Assembly: GCF_900110375.1 (NCBI RefSeq)
Contig: NZ_FODN01000001.1
Location: 434,001-498,000 of the forward strand
DNA length: 64,000 nt
Reading direction: 5' to 3'
Origin: Flavobacterium sinopsychrotolerans
GTDB taxonomy: Bacteria > Bacteroidota > Bacteroidia > Flavobacteriales > Flavobacteriaceae
Part shown: positions 55,046 to 64,000 of the stretch, piece by piece
How positions within the stretch are numbered: the stretch's first letter is position 1
Layout of the letters: every line of letters starts with the position of its first letter
Program-made: the position numbers and the translations under genes
The notes under the pieces: generated by a model
Seen by the model: the letters and a program-made list of their open reading frames with translations, nothing else
Told to the model about the DNA's origin: nothing
Database searches by the model: none

Positions 55046-56023
55046 TTAAACAAGATAGAAAACGGTGAATACAAACACCCAAACTAAATCTACAAAGTGC
55101 CAATAAAGACCTACTTTCTCTACCATTTCATAGCTTCTTCTTTTTTCATACGTTCCAATTAATACATTGAAAAATATAATGATATTAATTATCACTCCTG
55201 AAAGAACGTGAAATCCGTGGAATCCCGTGATAAAGAAAAAGAAGTCAGCAAATAATTTACTTCCATACTCGTTTCTTACCAAATTGGCACCTTCCACTAC
55301 ATAATGTGCCTGACTCAACCTTGCTTCAGATTCCGCTCTCGAAAGAATTGTCTTTTGCTTTGCTACAGTAATAACCTCTGTTCTAATTAAAAGTTCAGGA
55401 TGTGCTTTGAAACCTGCTTGAACTTCCGCAACAGAGTAAGAAGGCAAAGCTGGCTCACTCATAAACCATTTCGCTTTATTTCTTGTCAGTTGTTCTCTAT
55501 CCTCCGGTAAAGTTGCCGCAAAATCAGCCAAAGCTACTCGATGACCCTCTTTATCTACAAACTGGAGTAAACTACCTCCTTTTGTTTCAATGGCACCATA
55601 TTCTCCTTTGATGAAATTTTTCCATTCCCAAGCTTGAGATCCAACGAAAATCATACCTCCGATAATGGTTAAAAACATATAAAGAATCACTTTGTTTTTT
55701 TTCATTTGATGACCAGCATCAACGGCCAAAACCATTGTTACAGATGAAAAAATCAAAATAAAAGTCATTAATGCTACATAATACATTGGAGCAGATACCC
55801 CATGCATAAATGGAAAGTGAGTGAACACTTCATCGGCCAATGGCCATGTCTCAATAAATTTAAATCTAGAAAAACCATACGCCGCCAGAAATCCAGAGAA
55901 CGTTAAAGCATCCGATACGATAAAAAACCACATCATCAATTTGCCATAACTTGCTCCCATTGGCTCATTGCCGCCTCCCCAAGTTTTTTCTTCACTATTT
56001 GCAGTAGTAACTGTCGCTTCCAT
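55046..56023 (-). CDS. Cytochrome c oxidase subunit III, long form with soluble insertion
   Basis: A 325-residue membrane protein with the subunit III helices and signature (MWFFIVSDALTFSGFLAAYG, ADFFFFITGFHGFHVLSGVI, VGLYWHFVDLVWVFVFTVFY). Between about residues 141 and 252 is a soluble, charged insertion of about 110 residues (VDKEGHRVALADFAATLPED, VQAGFKAHPELLIRTEVITV), facing one side of the membrane and unlike ordinary subunit III. It follows the shorter subunit III gene in the same operon. Confidence 0.9.
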   Translation of the reverse strand: MEATVTTANSEEKTWGGGNEPMGASYGKLMMWFFIVSDALTFSGFLAAYGFSRFKFIETWPLADEVFTHFPFMHGVSAPMYYVALMTFILIFSSVTMVLAVDAGHQMKKNKVILYMFLTIIGGMIFVGSQAWEWKNFIKGEYGAIETKGGSLLQFVDKEGHRVALADFAATLPEDREQLTRNKAKWFMSEPALPSYSVAEVQAGFKAHPELLIRTEVITVAKQKTILSRAESEARLSQAHYVVEGANLVRNEYGSKLFADFFFFITGFHGFHVLSGVIINIIIFFNVLIGTYEKRRSYEMVEKVGLYWHFVDLVWVFVFTVFYLV

Positions 56024-56065
56024 AAAAGTTATTCGTTAAAAAGTTCCCAAATTTACGTTTTTTTC

Positions 56066-56653
56066 TTATTTAAAGAAATATAAAAACAAAAACAAATAAA
56101 CCCATAATAAGTCAAGAAAGTGCCAGTACATTGCACCTAGTTCTATTCCAAGGGTTTGAGATGAATTGTATTTTTGTTTAAAATGATTATAAATTATAAT
56201 TAGTAGTGAAATCATCCCACCAGCAAGGTGAATCAAGTGCACAACAGTCACAACGTACAAAAAAGTAGTAGTTATTGAGCTCCCACTTCCTGTGAAATAA
56301 TAACCGTTTTCCACTATTTGTCCAAATCCTACGAACTGTAAAATTACAAACAATATTCCTAGAACTAATGTACTCAAAAGAAAAATTGTTGTTTTACTTT
56401 GATCGTTTTTTTGAATGGACTTTTTCGCCAAATGAAACGTCACACTGCACGCGATAATCGCTACAGTACTGTAATAAAATGCCGGTGGTAACTGAAAATC
56501 TTTCAACCAGTCGGCTCTGGATTTACTTACCACAAAAGCACTCGTAAGTCCTGCGAACATCATGGTCATACTCACCATTGCAAACAACAAAATCAATTTA
56601 TAGGATCTTGCCGTTCTCGATTTTTGCTCGGCTGCTGTCATTATCATCTCCAT
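56066..56653 (-). CDS. Heme-copper oxidase subunit III, short form
   Basis: A 195-residue membrane protein with five predicted helices and family motifs (LLFAMVSMTMMFAGLTSAFV, VHLIHLAGGMISLLIIIYNH, AMYWHFLDLLWVYLFLFLYF). It lies 2 bases after ctaB. Subunits I and II are not in the window. A second in-frame ATG nearby (56647) is possible. Confidence 0.9.
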   Translation of the reverse strand: MEMIMTAAEQKSRTARSYKLILLFAMVSMTMMFAGLTSAFVVSKSRADWLKDFQLPPAFYYSTVAIIACSVTFHLAKKSIQKNDQSKTTIFLLSTLVLGILFVILQFVGFGQIVENGYYFTGSGSSITTTFLYVVTVVHLIHLAGGMISLLIIIYNHFKQKYNSSQTLGIELGAMYWHFLDLLWVYLFLFLYFFK

Positions 56654-56655
56654 AA

Positions 56656-57558
56656 CTATCTTAAAAATTTATCAAATATGTAAACTAACTGTAATAACGT
56701 AATATAAGAAACACTCACCAACATTAAGGTACGGGCTGCCTTTGCTGTTCTCAACTTATACAATCGTACGGCGTAAAATAACATCCATAGTCCCAACAAA
56801 AATACGATAACCGCTGCAAAAGGGGTTATATACAAACGACCCGTATAACCCAAAACAGGTAAAAGTGAGGCTAAAATCAACCAAACTGTGTATAAAATAA
56901 TCTGTAAGGCTGTACCTTTATCTTTCTTACCTGTAGGCAACATAAAGAAACCTGCTTTTTCATAATCTTCATACAAAAACCATCCAATAGCCCAGAAATG
57001 TGGGAATTGCCAAAAAAATTGAATCAAAAATAAAGTTCCAGCTTCTATTCCAAATTCTCCAGTTGCCGCAACCCACCCCAACATGAAAGGGATTGCCCCT
57101 GGAAAAGCTCCTACAAAAACTGACAATGAAGTCATGGTTTTCAAAGGAGTATAAACGCTTGTGTATAAAAATATCGAAATAGCGCCAAACATCGCCGTTT
57201 TCGGATTAATCGTATACAGCAATGCAATTCCAATAACAGTTAAAAGACTTGCAATAACCAAAGCTGTAATTCTAGACATTCTGCCAGCAGGAACGGGACG
57301 ATTTTTCGTTCTATCCATCAATGCGTCTAAATCTTTTTCGATAACCTGATTAAAGGCGTTAGAAGCCCCCACCATGCAATAACCTCCAACAGCCAACTTC
57401 AGCAACACCATCCAATCCAAAGAATGAAAGTCATAAATCCCAAGCATAAATCCTGCTATAGAAGAAAATACAACACTTACAGCAAGACGCGCTTTAGTAA
57501 TCTCGCGGAAATCAATATAAATGGATTTTAATGAAAATGTACTTTGTGTTGCGTTCAA
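56656..57558 (-). CDS. ctaB: Protoheme IX farnesyltransferase (heme O synthase)
   Basis: A 300-residue membrane enzyme that makes heme O for oxidases. The prenyl-binding motif is seen (NAFNQVIEKDLDALMDRTKN, then RPVPAGRMS) plus eight to nine predicted helices. No ATG exists near the start: TTG at 57558 gives MNATQSTFSLKSIYIDF, and a TAA lies in frame a few codons upstream, so TTG is the likely start. First gene of the oxidase run. Confidence 0.93.
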   Translation of the reverse strand: MNATQSTFSLKSIYIDFREITKARLAVSVVFSSIAGFMLGIYDFHSLDWMVLLKLAVGGYCMVGASNAFNQVIEKDLDALMDRTKNRPVPAGRMSRITALVIASLLTVIGIALLYTINPKTAMFGAISIFLYTSVYTPLKTMTSLSVFVGAFPGAIPFMLGWVAATGEFGIEAGTLFLIQFFWQFPHFWAIGWFLYEDYEKAGFFMLPTGKKDKGTALQIILYTVWLILASLLPVLGYTGRLYITPFAAVIVFLLGLWMLFYAVRLYKLRTAKAARTLMLVSVSYITLLQLVYIFDKFLR

Positions 57559-57631
57559 TGCTGGAATTTATTTGTTTCTAAAAACTTCTGCAAAAGTAGG
57601 ATATCAAAAGGGATTTGACAAAAAACAATTC

Positions 57632-57671
57632 ATAAAAAGATTATTAATCAGTAAAATAAAGATTAATAATC
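57632..57671 (-). terminator. Terminator overlapping the remB-like stop codon
   Basis: GATTATTAATC on the minus strand (57671-57661) pairs with GATTAATAATC (57649-57639), followed by TTTTTATG. The 5' arm includes the stop codon at 57663-57665, so the terminator begins inside the gene. Confidence 0.65.
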
Positions 57672-59786
57672 AAAATACCAATTAAAGATATCCGCTCTTA
57701 ATCCTAAAGTTAACCAATTTGTGCTCTGGCTGAAAGTAGTCGCCGTATTTTTTGTTGGATCAAAACTCCTGTAGATATAGCTTCCAAAGAGCTTCAAGTT
57801 GGTTGCAGGATTCACTAAATAACCGCCCTGAAAATCGGCAATAAACACTGTCGTTCTATTTCCCTGCCCCACTTTTACACCACTATCAAAGGGTCTGTTT
57901 TCGTCGTAATCTTTATAAATATTGCTCCCGTAATTAAAATTATCTTCGGTTGTATCAAAATCTAGCCCTCGTGTTCCCATAGTAATTTTTGCATCAGCAA
58001 AATACCTTCCTTTATGATAGCGGGCAATAGCGATTAATTCCTTAAAATTTCCACCCCATTGATGCCCTACACTTTGGTTATTATGCCCGTAATTTGTGAC
58101 TGGAACACTATGAGAATACACATATGGACGTACATGATTGTATTCTAATTGCAGCAATAAATCATTAACCTTGAAAGCATTATAATACTTCATCCCTAAT
58201 TGATAACCGTATTTGTTTTTCCAACTTTTATCTCTTTCTTTGATATCTCCAAGAGAAAATTCATCCAAAACAAACTGCCCGTATAAGTTGATTTGATTAT
58301 TCCATTTGTATTTATAAGTCAATCCTAAAAGTGCATTTCCCGTTCTAGATGATGATGCAAATTCAACCGCTCGATAAAAAATAATTGGATTAACAAAACT
58401 CATATCAAATCCTCTGTCGTTTGTATTGGTCCAAATCACCGATTCAAAGAAACCTAGATTCAATCTGTTGGAAACATTCCAGCTCAAATAATGGTTTGCC
58501 ATGAACTTTGTAGCATAGGTTCGTTCGAGCGTCACCTCGGGACGAACATCTTTGAGCCACATATATGTATTAGTATATTTTATTTTCCAAAAATTAGTAT
58601 TCAATTTAAAATACGGATATGGACTGGCACCATCACTTTCTAACAGAGAACGGTATCCATCACCAATAAAATTTCGTCCATAACCTAGTTGTAAATCAAA
58701 GTGTTTACTAGGTGCAAAAGTTAAATTAGCTTCTGCCAAAGGAAAATCATAAGAATCTGTTTTGAAATCTTTAGCAATCCCTATTCCCGGAACAATTGCA
58801 GGATTTCCTCCCGCAGGTTTAATGAGTTCTGCATATCGATTGTAATAATCAGCAAAACGTCCTTGGCTTTCAAAAATGGTTGTAGTAAAATTGAGCTGTT
58901 TCCCCAAACCTCCTCTAAAATTAATTCCGCGTGTATTAACGTAAGTGTAAGACGCTTCGGTTTGAGAAGCTTTTCCAACTTGCAAATCAAATATTGGATT
59001 CAGCGTAAACCAATAGCCTTCCCCTTGAATTTCTACAGTATTCTCATTCCATAATTTCTTAGCCCACCAGCCCGAAACATTTTTTTTCAAGTTTTCGTTG
59101 ACTCTTTTTAAATTATAATATTTTGAAACTTCAGTATAAGTGTATGGTTTTGAAGCAGTATGATTATTACTGCCCACTTGATTTAGAGAAGCATCAAATT
59201 GAGCATAATAACTGTGCGAAAAAGGAATATTCAGATGACTTTCGAACTCAGGATTCGTAAATTTATCATAAACGATGCTATCCAGTTCGGTTAATTTTTT
59301 GGTGTTATTAGGCAAAATTCTGGCTTGCGCCAAAGCCTTCTCTGCTAATTCCTCCCTGCTCTTTAAAGGTATTGAAATTATAATAGTAAACTTAGAATAA
59401 GTTGGTCTTCCGTTATACGTTGACGGTTCAATTTTTGGAAATTCTGCAAAAACTCTTTTTGTTTCATTTATTAAATTTTCATCTGCGGCATCTGCATAAA
59501 TTACTTTAAAAACACCGTTGCTATCAACCTCAAAAAGGACTTTTATTTCTCCTTGAAAATTATTTTGTTTTAAGTTCTCTGGAACTTCAAAATTTGTAAA
59601 AACAAAATCCTGCACTTGATTGTAAAAACAATTTTCTAATGCTTTTGATTGTAAATTGATACAATTAGAAAAAACAGGAAACCGTTCCGCAGAATTACTA
59701 GACTGTACGGCTCCGCTGTTTGAATCTTGAGAATAGGAAAAAAAGGAGTACAACAATAAAAACAACGTTAATAATCCTTTATTCAT
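57663..59786 (-). CDS. remB: RemB-like gliding motility protein
   Basis: A 707-residue exported protein with a signal peptide (GLLTLFLLLYSFFSYSQ). An N-terminal region resembles a TonB C-terminal domain (VLFEVDSNGVFKVIYADAAD, STYNGRPTYSKFTIIISIPL). The rest is barrel-like with Wzi/capsule-assembly flavour (FDLQLGYGRNFIGDGYRSLL, GLRADIFNWYFDY). Neighbours deoC, vanZ, gcvH and sprA match the F. johnsoniae arrangement as I recall it, which is why I name it RemB. Role in gliding or surface polysaccharide is inferred. The start at 59786 is ATG. Confidence 0.65.
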   Translation of the reverse strand: MNKGLLTLFLLLYSFFSYSQDSNSGAVQSSNSAERFPVFSNCINLQSKALENCFYNQVQDFVFTNFEVPENLKQNNFQGEIKVLFEVDSNGVFKVIYADAADENLINETKRVFAEFPKIEPSTYNGRPTYSKFTIIISIPLKSREELAEKALAQARILPNNTKKLTELDSIVYDKFTNPEFESHLNIPFSHSYYAQFDASLNQVGSNNHTASKPYTYTEVSKYYNLKRVNENLKKNVSGWWAKKLWNENTVEIQGEGYWFTLNPIFDLQVGKASQTEASYTYVNTRGINFRGGLGKQLNFTTTIFESQGRFADYYNRYAELIKPAGGNPAIVPGIGIAKDFKTDSYDFPLAEANLTFAPSKHFDLQLGYGRNFIGDGYRSLLESDGASPYPYFKLNTNFWKIKYTNTYMWLKDVRPEVTLERTYATKFMANHYLSWNVSNRLNLGFFESVIWTNTNDRGFDMSFVNPIIFYRAVEFASSSRTGNALLGLTYKYKWNNQINLYGQFVLDEFSLGDIKERDKSWKNKYGYQLGMKYYNAFKVNDLLLQLEYNHVRPYVYSHSVPVTNYGHNNQSVGHQWGGNFKELIAIARYHKGRYFADAKITMGTRGLDFDTTEDNFNYGSNIYKDYDENRPFDSGVKVGQGNRTTVFIADFQGGYLVNPATNLKLFGSYIYRSFDPTKNTATTFSQSTNWLTLGLRADIFNWYFDY

Positions 59787-59805
59787 ACTTATTTCCTTTT
59801 TGAAT

Positions 59806-60549
59806 TTAATATTCATTAGTTGAATTTTGACCATTCGCAATCATTTTGGCTCCTGAAGTGCCAATTCGTTTTACGCCTAACTGAATCATGGCAACAGCTT
59901 CTTCATACGTTCGGACTCCACCCGCAGCCTTAACCGGAAGTGGCGAAGCATTTTCAAGCATCATTTTTATAGCAGGAATAGTAGCTCCATTTGGCAAATC
60001 ACCTTCTGTCTTATAAAACCCTGTAGAGGACTTTACAAAAACCTTAGGAAACAGCTCTTGTTCAAAATTAGAAACAATTACATTTTTTATCAAACTAGAC
60101 AATTGTATGATTTGTTTATCGTTGAGCGCCGCAACTTCAATAATCCACTTCACGACTTTTTTACTGGCTAGACCCAATTGCGTGCATCTCAGAATTCCTT
60201 CTTTAACTAAATCTATATCGCCCTTTTTGAAAGCTTCGTAATTGCATACAAAATCTAAATCGTCGGCACCATCATGAATCGCCTGAATGGCTTCACTCAG
60301 TTTTTCTTCTAACGAAGATTTACCTTCTGGAAAATCAATTACAGTTCCTATTTGCAAGGTTGAATTTGCTTCAGTAATCATTTTTTTTGCTAAAGAAACC
60401 ATATCAGGCCGAATCATGATGAGCTTAAAACCTTCCTCAATGGCTTCTTGGATAAATCCTTTTGCCACAAGAACATTTTTTTCTTCACTAAGTCCTGCCT
60501 GCTCTGCAGTTTTTAAATAGGTTGAATCTAAATATTGCTTGATATTCAT
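59806..60549 (-). CDS. deoC: Deoxyribose-phosphate aldolase
   Basis: A 247-residue class I aldolase that splits deoxyribose 5-phosphate into glyceraldehyde 3-phosphate and acetaldehyde. Motifs: LDSTYLKTAEQA, DFVCNYEAFKKGD, FVKSSTGFYKTEG with the Schiff-base Lys (about residue 168) and VKAAGGVRTYEEA with the second Lys (about 203). Length agrees with the family. Upstream of remB by 19 bases. Confidence 0.95.
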   Translation of the reverse strand: MNIKQYLDSTYLKTAEQAGLSEEKNVLVAKGFIQEAIEEGFKLIMIRPDMVSLAKKMITEANSTLQIGTVIDFPEGKSSLEEKLSEAIQAIHDGADDLDFVCNYEAFKKGDIDLVKEGILRCTQLGLASKKVVKWIIEVAALNDKQIIQLSSLIKNVIVSNFEQELFPKVFVKSSTGFYKTEGDLPNGATIPAIKMMLENASPLPVKAAGGVRTYEEAVAMIQLGVKRIGTSGAKMIANGQNSTNEY

Positions 60550-60682
60550 GGCGTTATTGATTTCTTAATTACAGTAAATTCTAATAAACAAAAATACATT
60601 TTATATGCTTATGTGTTTGCTATAAAATTTTACAAATTCATTTTTTAATTTTAGTACTTACATCTATAGTATAAAACAAAAA

Positions 60683-60702
60683 AATCCCACTTAAGTGGGA
60701 TT
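60683..60702 (-). terminator. Terminator after vanZ
   Basis: AATCCCACTTAAGTGGGATT is a perfect palindrome; on the minus strand a run of T follows it. It lies about 11 bases downstream of the vanZ stop. Confidence 0.85.
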
Positions 60703-60713
60703 CCTATTCTATA

Positions 60714-61097
60714 TTAATTTTCATTTGATTGACGATATTTCTCATACAGCAATATCAAAACAACTGCAAAAATTGCTCCCAAGGTATTTGCTAGAACATC
60801 ATATCCATCAGCCACTCGACTAGTTGTAAATATATTTTGAAAAAGCTCTATAAGTAACCCAAAAAAAATGGAAAGCAAAAGCGGAATAATTACTTTTTTA
60901 AAAGTATCCATTCCTAAAAAATGATTTTTGAAATACAAAAACCAAAGTAAAGTGAATACAAAATGAAAAAAGGCATGAGCCATTTTATCTAGATTAGCAA
61001 TTTGAACAACAGGAACTGCACTTGATTTCATCAAACAAAAAAAAGCAATCATTCCGGTCCATAATAAAGCAACCCAAAAATAAAGTTGTTTAGGCAC
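60714..61097 (-). CDS. VanZ-family membrane protein
   Basis: A 127-residue protein with four predicted helices and the VanZ-like pattern ([60 protein letters not shown]). No ATG is near; GTG at 61097 or TTG at 61100 must start it. It overlaps the gcvH stop by a few bases, so the two are coupled. Function unknown; not itself evidence of antibiotic resistance. Confidence 0.85.
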   Translation of the reverse strand: MPKQLYFWVALLWTGMIAFFCLMKSSAVPVVQIANLDKMAHAFFHFVFTLLWFLYFKNHFLGMDTFKKVIIPLLLSIFFGLLIELFQNIFTTSRVADGYDVLANTLGAIFAVVLILLYEKYRQSNEN

Positions 61098-61470
61098 CAA
61101 TCAATTCTTTGTATGATTCGTTAGAAAGCAATCCATCAACTTCTGCCATATTTGCAATTTTTATTTTGATCATCCATCCCGCTCCGTAAGGGTCCGAGTT
61201 TACACTTTCTGGAGTAGCTTCAAGAGCATCATTAAACGCAACAATCTCTCCTGACAAAGGAAGAAACAAATCAGAAACGGTTTTCACTGCTTCTACAGTC
61301 CCAAAAACTTCGTCTTTTTCTAAAGTTTGGTCTAAGGTTTCTACTTCCACGTAAACAATGTCGCCTAATTCCTTTTGTGCAAAATCAGTGATTCCTACTG
61401 TTGCGATATCGCCATCAATACTAACCCATTCGTGATCTTTAGTGTACTTTAAATTTGCTGGTATGTTCAT
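61090..61470 (-). CDS. gcvH: Glycine cleavage system H protein
   Basis: A 126-residue lipoyl carrier that shuttles the aminomethyl group in glycine cleavage. The lipoyl-Lys motif is present ([19 protein letters not shown], Lys about residue 63), with [20 protein letters not shown] at the N-terminus. Length agrees with the family. Other gcv genes are not in the window. It lies between sprA and vanZ. Confidence 0.96.
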   Translation of the reverse strand: MNIPANLKYTKDHEWVSIDGDIATVGITDFAQKELGDIVYVEVETLDQTLEKDEVFGTVEAVKTVSDLFLPLSGEIVAFNDALEATPESVNSDPYGAGWMIKIKIANMAEVDGLLSNESYKELIGA

Positions 61471-61486
61471 ATAAATTGTAATTGAT

Positions 61487-61504
61487 AATTATTAATTAAT
61501 AATT
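61487..61504. repeat. AT palindrome upstream of gcvH
   Basis: AATTATTAATTAATAATT is a perfect 18-bp palindrome lying 17 bases upstream of the gcvH start, between sprA and gcvH. Operator or simple AT repeat; not decidable. Confidence 0.4.
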
Positions 61505-61564
61505 GAAATTTTATCTCACAAATGTAACAATCTCTATTCAAATCTAGTTTAGATTTTAAAAAAA

Positions 61565-64000
61565 TTAATTGCCAAAATTATAACGCAAGGTTAATCCAGA
61601 ACGAATATTTGTCATTGGAAAAGAAGTTGATATTACCGCTTTGGAAAAAGAGTGATCATAATAGAAAATAGCGGTTAGGTTTTTACTGAAAGAATAATCC
61701 GCTTTGACGGTTAATGACCACAGATTCTGTCCTCCTGCTAATTGATTATTATTATAATCCAAATACCTGACAATAGTCTGATTATTTCTATACGATAAAT
61801 CTGCTTTCAAATTGATGTCACTTTTTATTATTCCTGTTGGATTATCAGCGAGTCTGGAAGAGAAAATCACATCTTTGAAGCGATACCCCAATCCTACAAC
61901 ATATTCTATCCCTTTAACCTCTGTTAACAAATTATTATCAAAGCTCATCGATAAAGCTCTGTCTTTTTTGATTTCAGCCAATACCTTTAACGAGCTCTTC
62001 AATTCGAAATCCATTCTGATAAGCGGACTAAACTGTTCAACTAAGTTAATATTTGACATAATCGTTTGGTTGAAAAAATTACCACTCGCATCTACTCCAT
62101 TTGGCGTTTTATCATATTCAAAATTAGATCTAAATGCATTTATCGTGTAAGAAGCACGATAATTATGCTGCAAAGAGAATCGTTTGAAATTCTTCTTAAA
62201 AAGTTCGTAACGCATCAACCCATTATATTTTACTGCCCAATTTGGAATTGGAAAACTTCTGAAAATTCCAAGGGAAACATCTGAAGCATTTCCGCCAGAA
62301 TAAGCCGCTAAAAAAGCCGGCAACAATACCGCTTGATTATTTTTTCCATATCCTATTGGAAATCCTTCTAGATCTAAATTACTAGGATTATTAATGTCAA
62401 TCCCCCGCTGTGTTGCTAATCGATTGGCAACGGTAAGTCTATTGGATCTAAAATCATCAAATGCTTCCGACATATTTTCATCGCTTGCTGAGAATGCTGT
62501 TTTTATTAAAACCGTTGAAATTGAAAAAATACCAGTATGATAAGGTGATCTGGCATTATAAACACCATTTGTGACATCATATTGCTCTGAGAAATTCTCA
62601 GAAAACGCTCGGTCTAATGTCAAATCAACTTTCAAATCCGGAAATAGGTCGACATTCGCAGTAGCTTTAAATAATTTATTAGTTACCTGTGAGAAATTTT
62701 GGTTAAAATCAGGGTAATTCGTCAACCAACCGTTTTTCGCAGCTTCATATCGCACATCATCTTGACTTCCAAAAATAAAACCTAACGACGGTCTTGACGA
62801 CCCTAAAAATCCTATACTTGGTGTATATCCTGGTAAAACCGTACCACTGTTGTAGGTATAATTCATTTGAATATTTTTAACGCTCGTTAAAATACCCATC
62901 AGCCCATCAACAAAAGGGTTATTCTTGTCTGCTGGATTAACAGGATTCGTATTCACGATTTTCTCTCCCGGTTTAGGCGCAGCTACTTTAGGTTTCGAAG
63001 ATTTATTTACTGGAGCTTTTGTCAATCCTAAGTATTTATATAGAGCATCCATATTGAATGTTGCGTTCAGATTATTTGAGCTTGCGTTTTGAATGGTATT
63101 ACCTAGATTATACTTACTCCCTTCAATTTCTATTTCAGATAAGGCATTCGAAGTTCGCTGCCAACTATAGTCTCCTGTGTAGGAATAGTTCGCTTTAACA
63201 AAACTAAATAATGGTATCTTATTAATAGGTATTTCGTAATTCAAAACTAATTGTTGCATGTGTTGATTAGGATCGCCAATATCCCAATAACTGTCCCAAA
63301 TAGTAAAACTTTCAATAGGTTCATTATCCTCATTCAAGTAGTTTTTTACAATATTACTCGATGATGCGGTATAATTCAACTTCAACGATTTAGTCAAGTT
63401 ATAATTAAATCCGTATTGATAATTAAATGCAAAATTTCTTCGGTACAAAGGGTCTAACCCTATACCTTCTACCTCAACCTGTCTAAATTGTTGACGGTTG
63501 TATTGTCTGTTTATATTAGTATTAAAAAAGATATTAGCAGGTAAATAATTAAAATTGAAATCACTTAATAATTTCCAGTAATCACTCTTTTTCATAAATT
63601 TAGTCTTCTTGAATGGCTCCACCGATTTAGACTTAAAAGCATAGGCATAATCAACCGAAGAGTTCACTTGCTGATCTACATAATCTTCGATTTCAAAATC
63701 ATGTCTTTCGACCTCGTTAAAAGATTGAGAGAAAGTAAAATTTTCCGGATCATATACGTGTTGTTTTTGCTCTGGACTACGCTCTTTTTTTACTCCAATA
63801 AAGTTGATACTTTTTCGTTTTGTGTAATCAATTGCTCTATTGGTAATGTTTTCTTTTTTTGCTTCATCTGAAGTATTGTCAAGCAACTGTTTTAATTTTA
63901 TATCTTGATTAAAAGGGTCGTATTCCGGGGTTATGATTTCCTCACCAATAGCATAATTAAACGGCAAATTAATTCCCCATTTTTGCGGCAATAATTTCCC
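61565..64000 (-). CDS. sprA: SprA, type IX secretion translocon barrel (3' part, partial)
   Basis: An open frame that runs off the window edge; about 811 C-terminal residues are present of a protein usually well over 2,000. The text is strongly SprA-like: LPQKWGINLPFNYAIGEEII, DFNFNYLPANIFFNTNINRQ, TASSSNIVKNYLNE, WDSYWDIGDPNQHMQQLVLN and a barrel ending NIRSGLTLRYNFGN. SprA is the giant outer-membrane channel of the type IX secretion system. No Met in this part is a start; the first codons seen are internal. Confidence 0.9.
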   Translation of the reverse strand, partial: GKLLPQKWGINLPFNYAIGEEIITPEYDPFNQDIKLKQLLDNTSDEAKKENITNRAIDYTKRKSINFIGVKKERSPEQKQHVYDPENFTFSQSFNEVERHDFEIEDYVDQQVNSSVDYAYAFKSKSVEPFKKTKFMKKSDYWKLLSDFNFNYLPANIFFNTNINRQYNRQQFRQVEVEGIGLDPLYRRNFAFNYQYGFNYNLTKSLKLNYTASSSNIVKNYLNEDNEPIESFTIWDSYWDIGDPNQHMQQLVLNYEIPINKIPLFSFVKANYSYTGDYSWQRTSNALSEIEIEGSKYNLGNTIQNASSNNLNATFNMDALYKYLGLTKAPVNKSSKPKVAAPKPGEKIVNTNPVNPADKNNPFVDGLMGILTSVKNIQMNYTYNSGTVLPGYTPSIGFLGSSRPSLGFIFGSQDDVRYEAAKNGWLTNYPDFNQNFSQVTNKLFKATANVDLFPDLKVDLTLDRAFSENFSEQYDVTNGVYNARSPYHTGIFSISTVLIKTAFSASDENMSEAFDDFRSNRLTVANRLATQRGIDINNPSNLDLEGFPIGYGKNNQAVLLPAFLAAYSGGNASDVSLGIFRSFPIPNWAVKYNGLMRYELFKKNFKRFSLQHNYRASYTINAFRSNFEYDKTPNGVDASGNFFNQTIMSNINLVEQFSPLIRMDFELKSSLKVLAEIKKDRALSMSFDNNLLTEVKGIEYVVGLGYRFKDVIFSSRLADNPTGIIKSDINLKADLSYRNNQTIVRYLDYNNNQLAGGQNLWSLTVKADYSFSKNLTAIFYYDHSFSKAVISTSFPMTNIRSGLTLRYNFGN

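Noticed and set aside
60714..61097. VanZ as an antibiotic-resistance gene
   Set aside because: VanZ-family proteins are widespread; no other van genes are present.

Overview
The window looks like a chromosomal segment of a Flavobacterium or a close relative (Bacteroidota, Flavobacteriaceae). The evidence is low GC, type IX secretion and gliding genes (sprA end, a remB-like gene, porG-like DUF6089, PorP/SprF), a gliding-type C-terminal sorting domain, a folK-deoxynucleoside kinase fusion, and two promoters of the flavobacterial TTG / TAnnTTTG type. Most genes are core housekeeping genes. No CRISPR array, insertion sequence, integrase or prophage module was seen.

Layout. 1-12.5 kb: DUF1573 end, TrmH-type methyltransferase, a large LRR/lectin surface protein, folK-dNK, sppA, an AsmA-like protein, DUF2797, a GH3-family protein and a tiny lipoprotein. 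12.6-17.8 kb: serB and the conserved tig-clpP-clpX block. 17.8-21.0 kb: a loose accessory stretch with a hairpin-rich element, a trypsin-like protease, an unknown lipoprotein flanked by near-identical 57-bp direct repeats, tRNA-Glu and small ORFs. 21.0-31.7 kb: a GreA/B-like factor, then a nine-gene copper-handling cluster on the minus strand. 31.7-45.1 kb: pdxJ, a CBS protein, nadK, then porG-uppS-bamA-skp-skp-murI (envelope biogenesis), a gamma-carbonic-anhydrase-like protein, PorP/SprF, an Nfu-type protein and dodecin. 45.1-46.4 kb: a repeat element, a decayed YyaL-like gene and an amphipathic repeat protein. 46.4-52.4 kb: MscS, tsaB, a MacA/TolC-type efflux pair and DUF4403. 52.4-57.6 kb: cytochrome oxidase accessory and subunit genes with ctaB. 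57.6-64.0 kb: remB-like, deoC, vanZ, gcvH and the 3' part of sprA.

How the genes work together. The copper cluster combines a P1B ATPase (cytosol to periplasm), a multicopper oxidase with an apparent CopB-like barrel tail, periplasmic HMA and DUF3347 proteins, a TlpA-like thioredoxin, a putative outer-membrane protein and a cytoplasmic regulator that joins an HMA metal site to an AraC DNA-binding domain. It is the most system-like part of the window. The oxidase block carries SCO next to a SCO-like paralogue that lacks the copper-binding cysteines. Several dispersed palindromic elements, one family present twice (16.15 and 45.2 kb), are the main non-coding structure that the genes do not explain.
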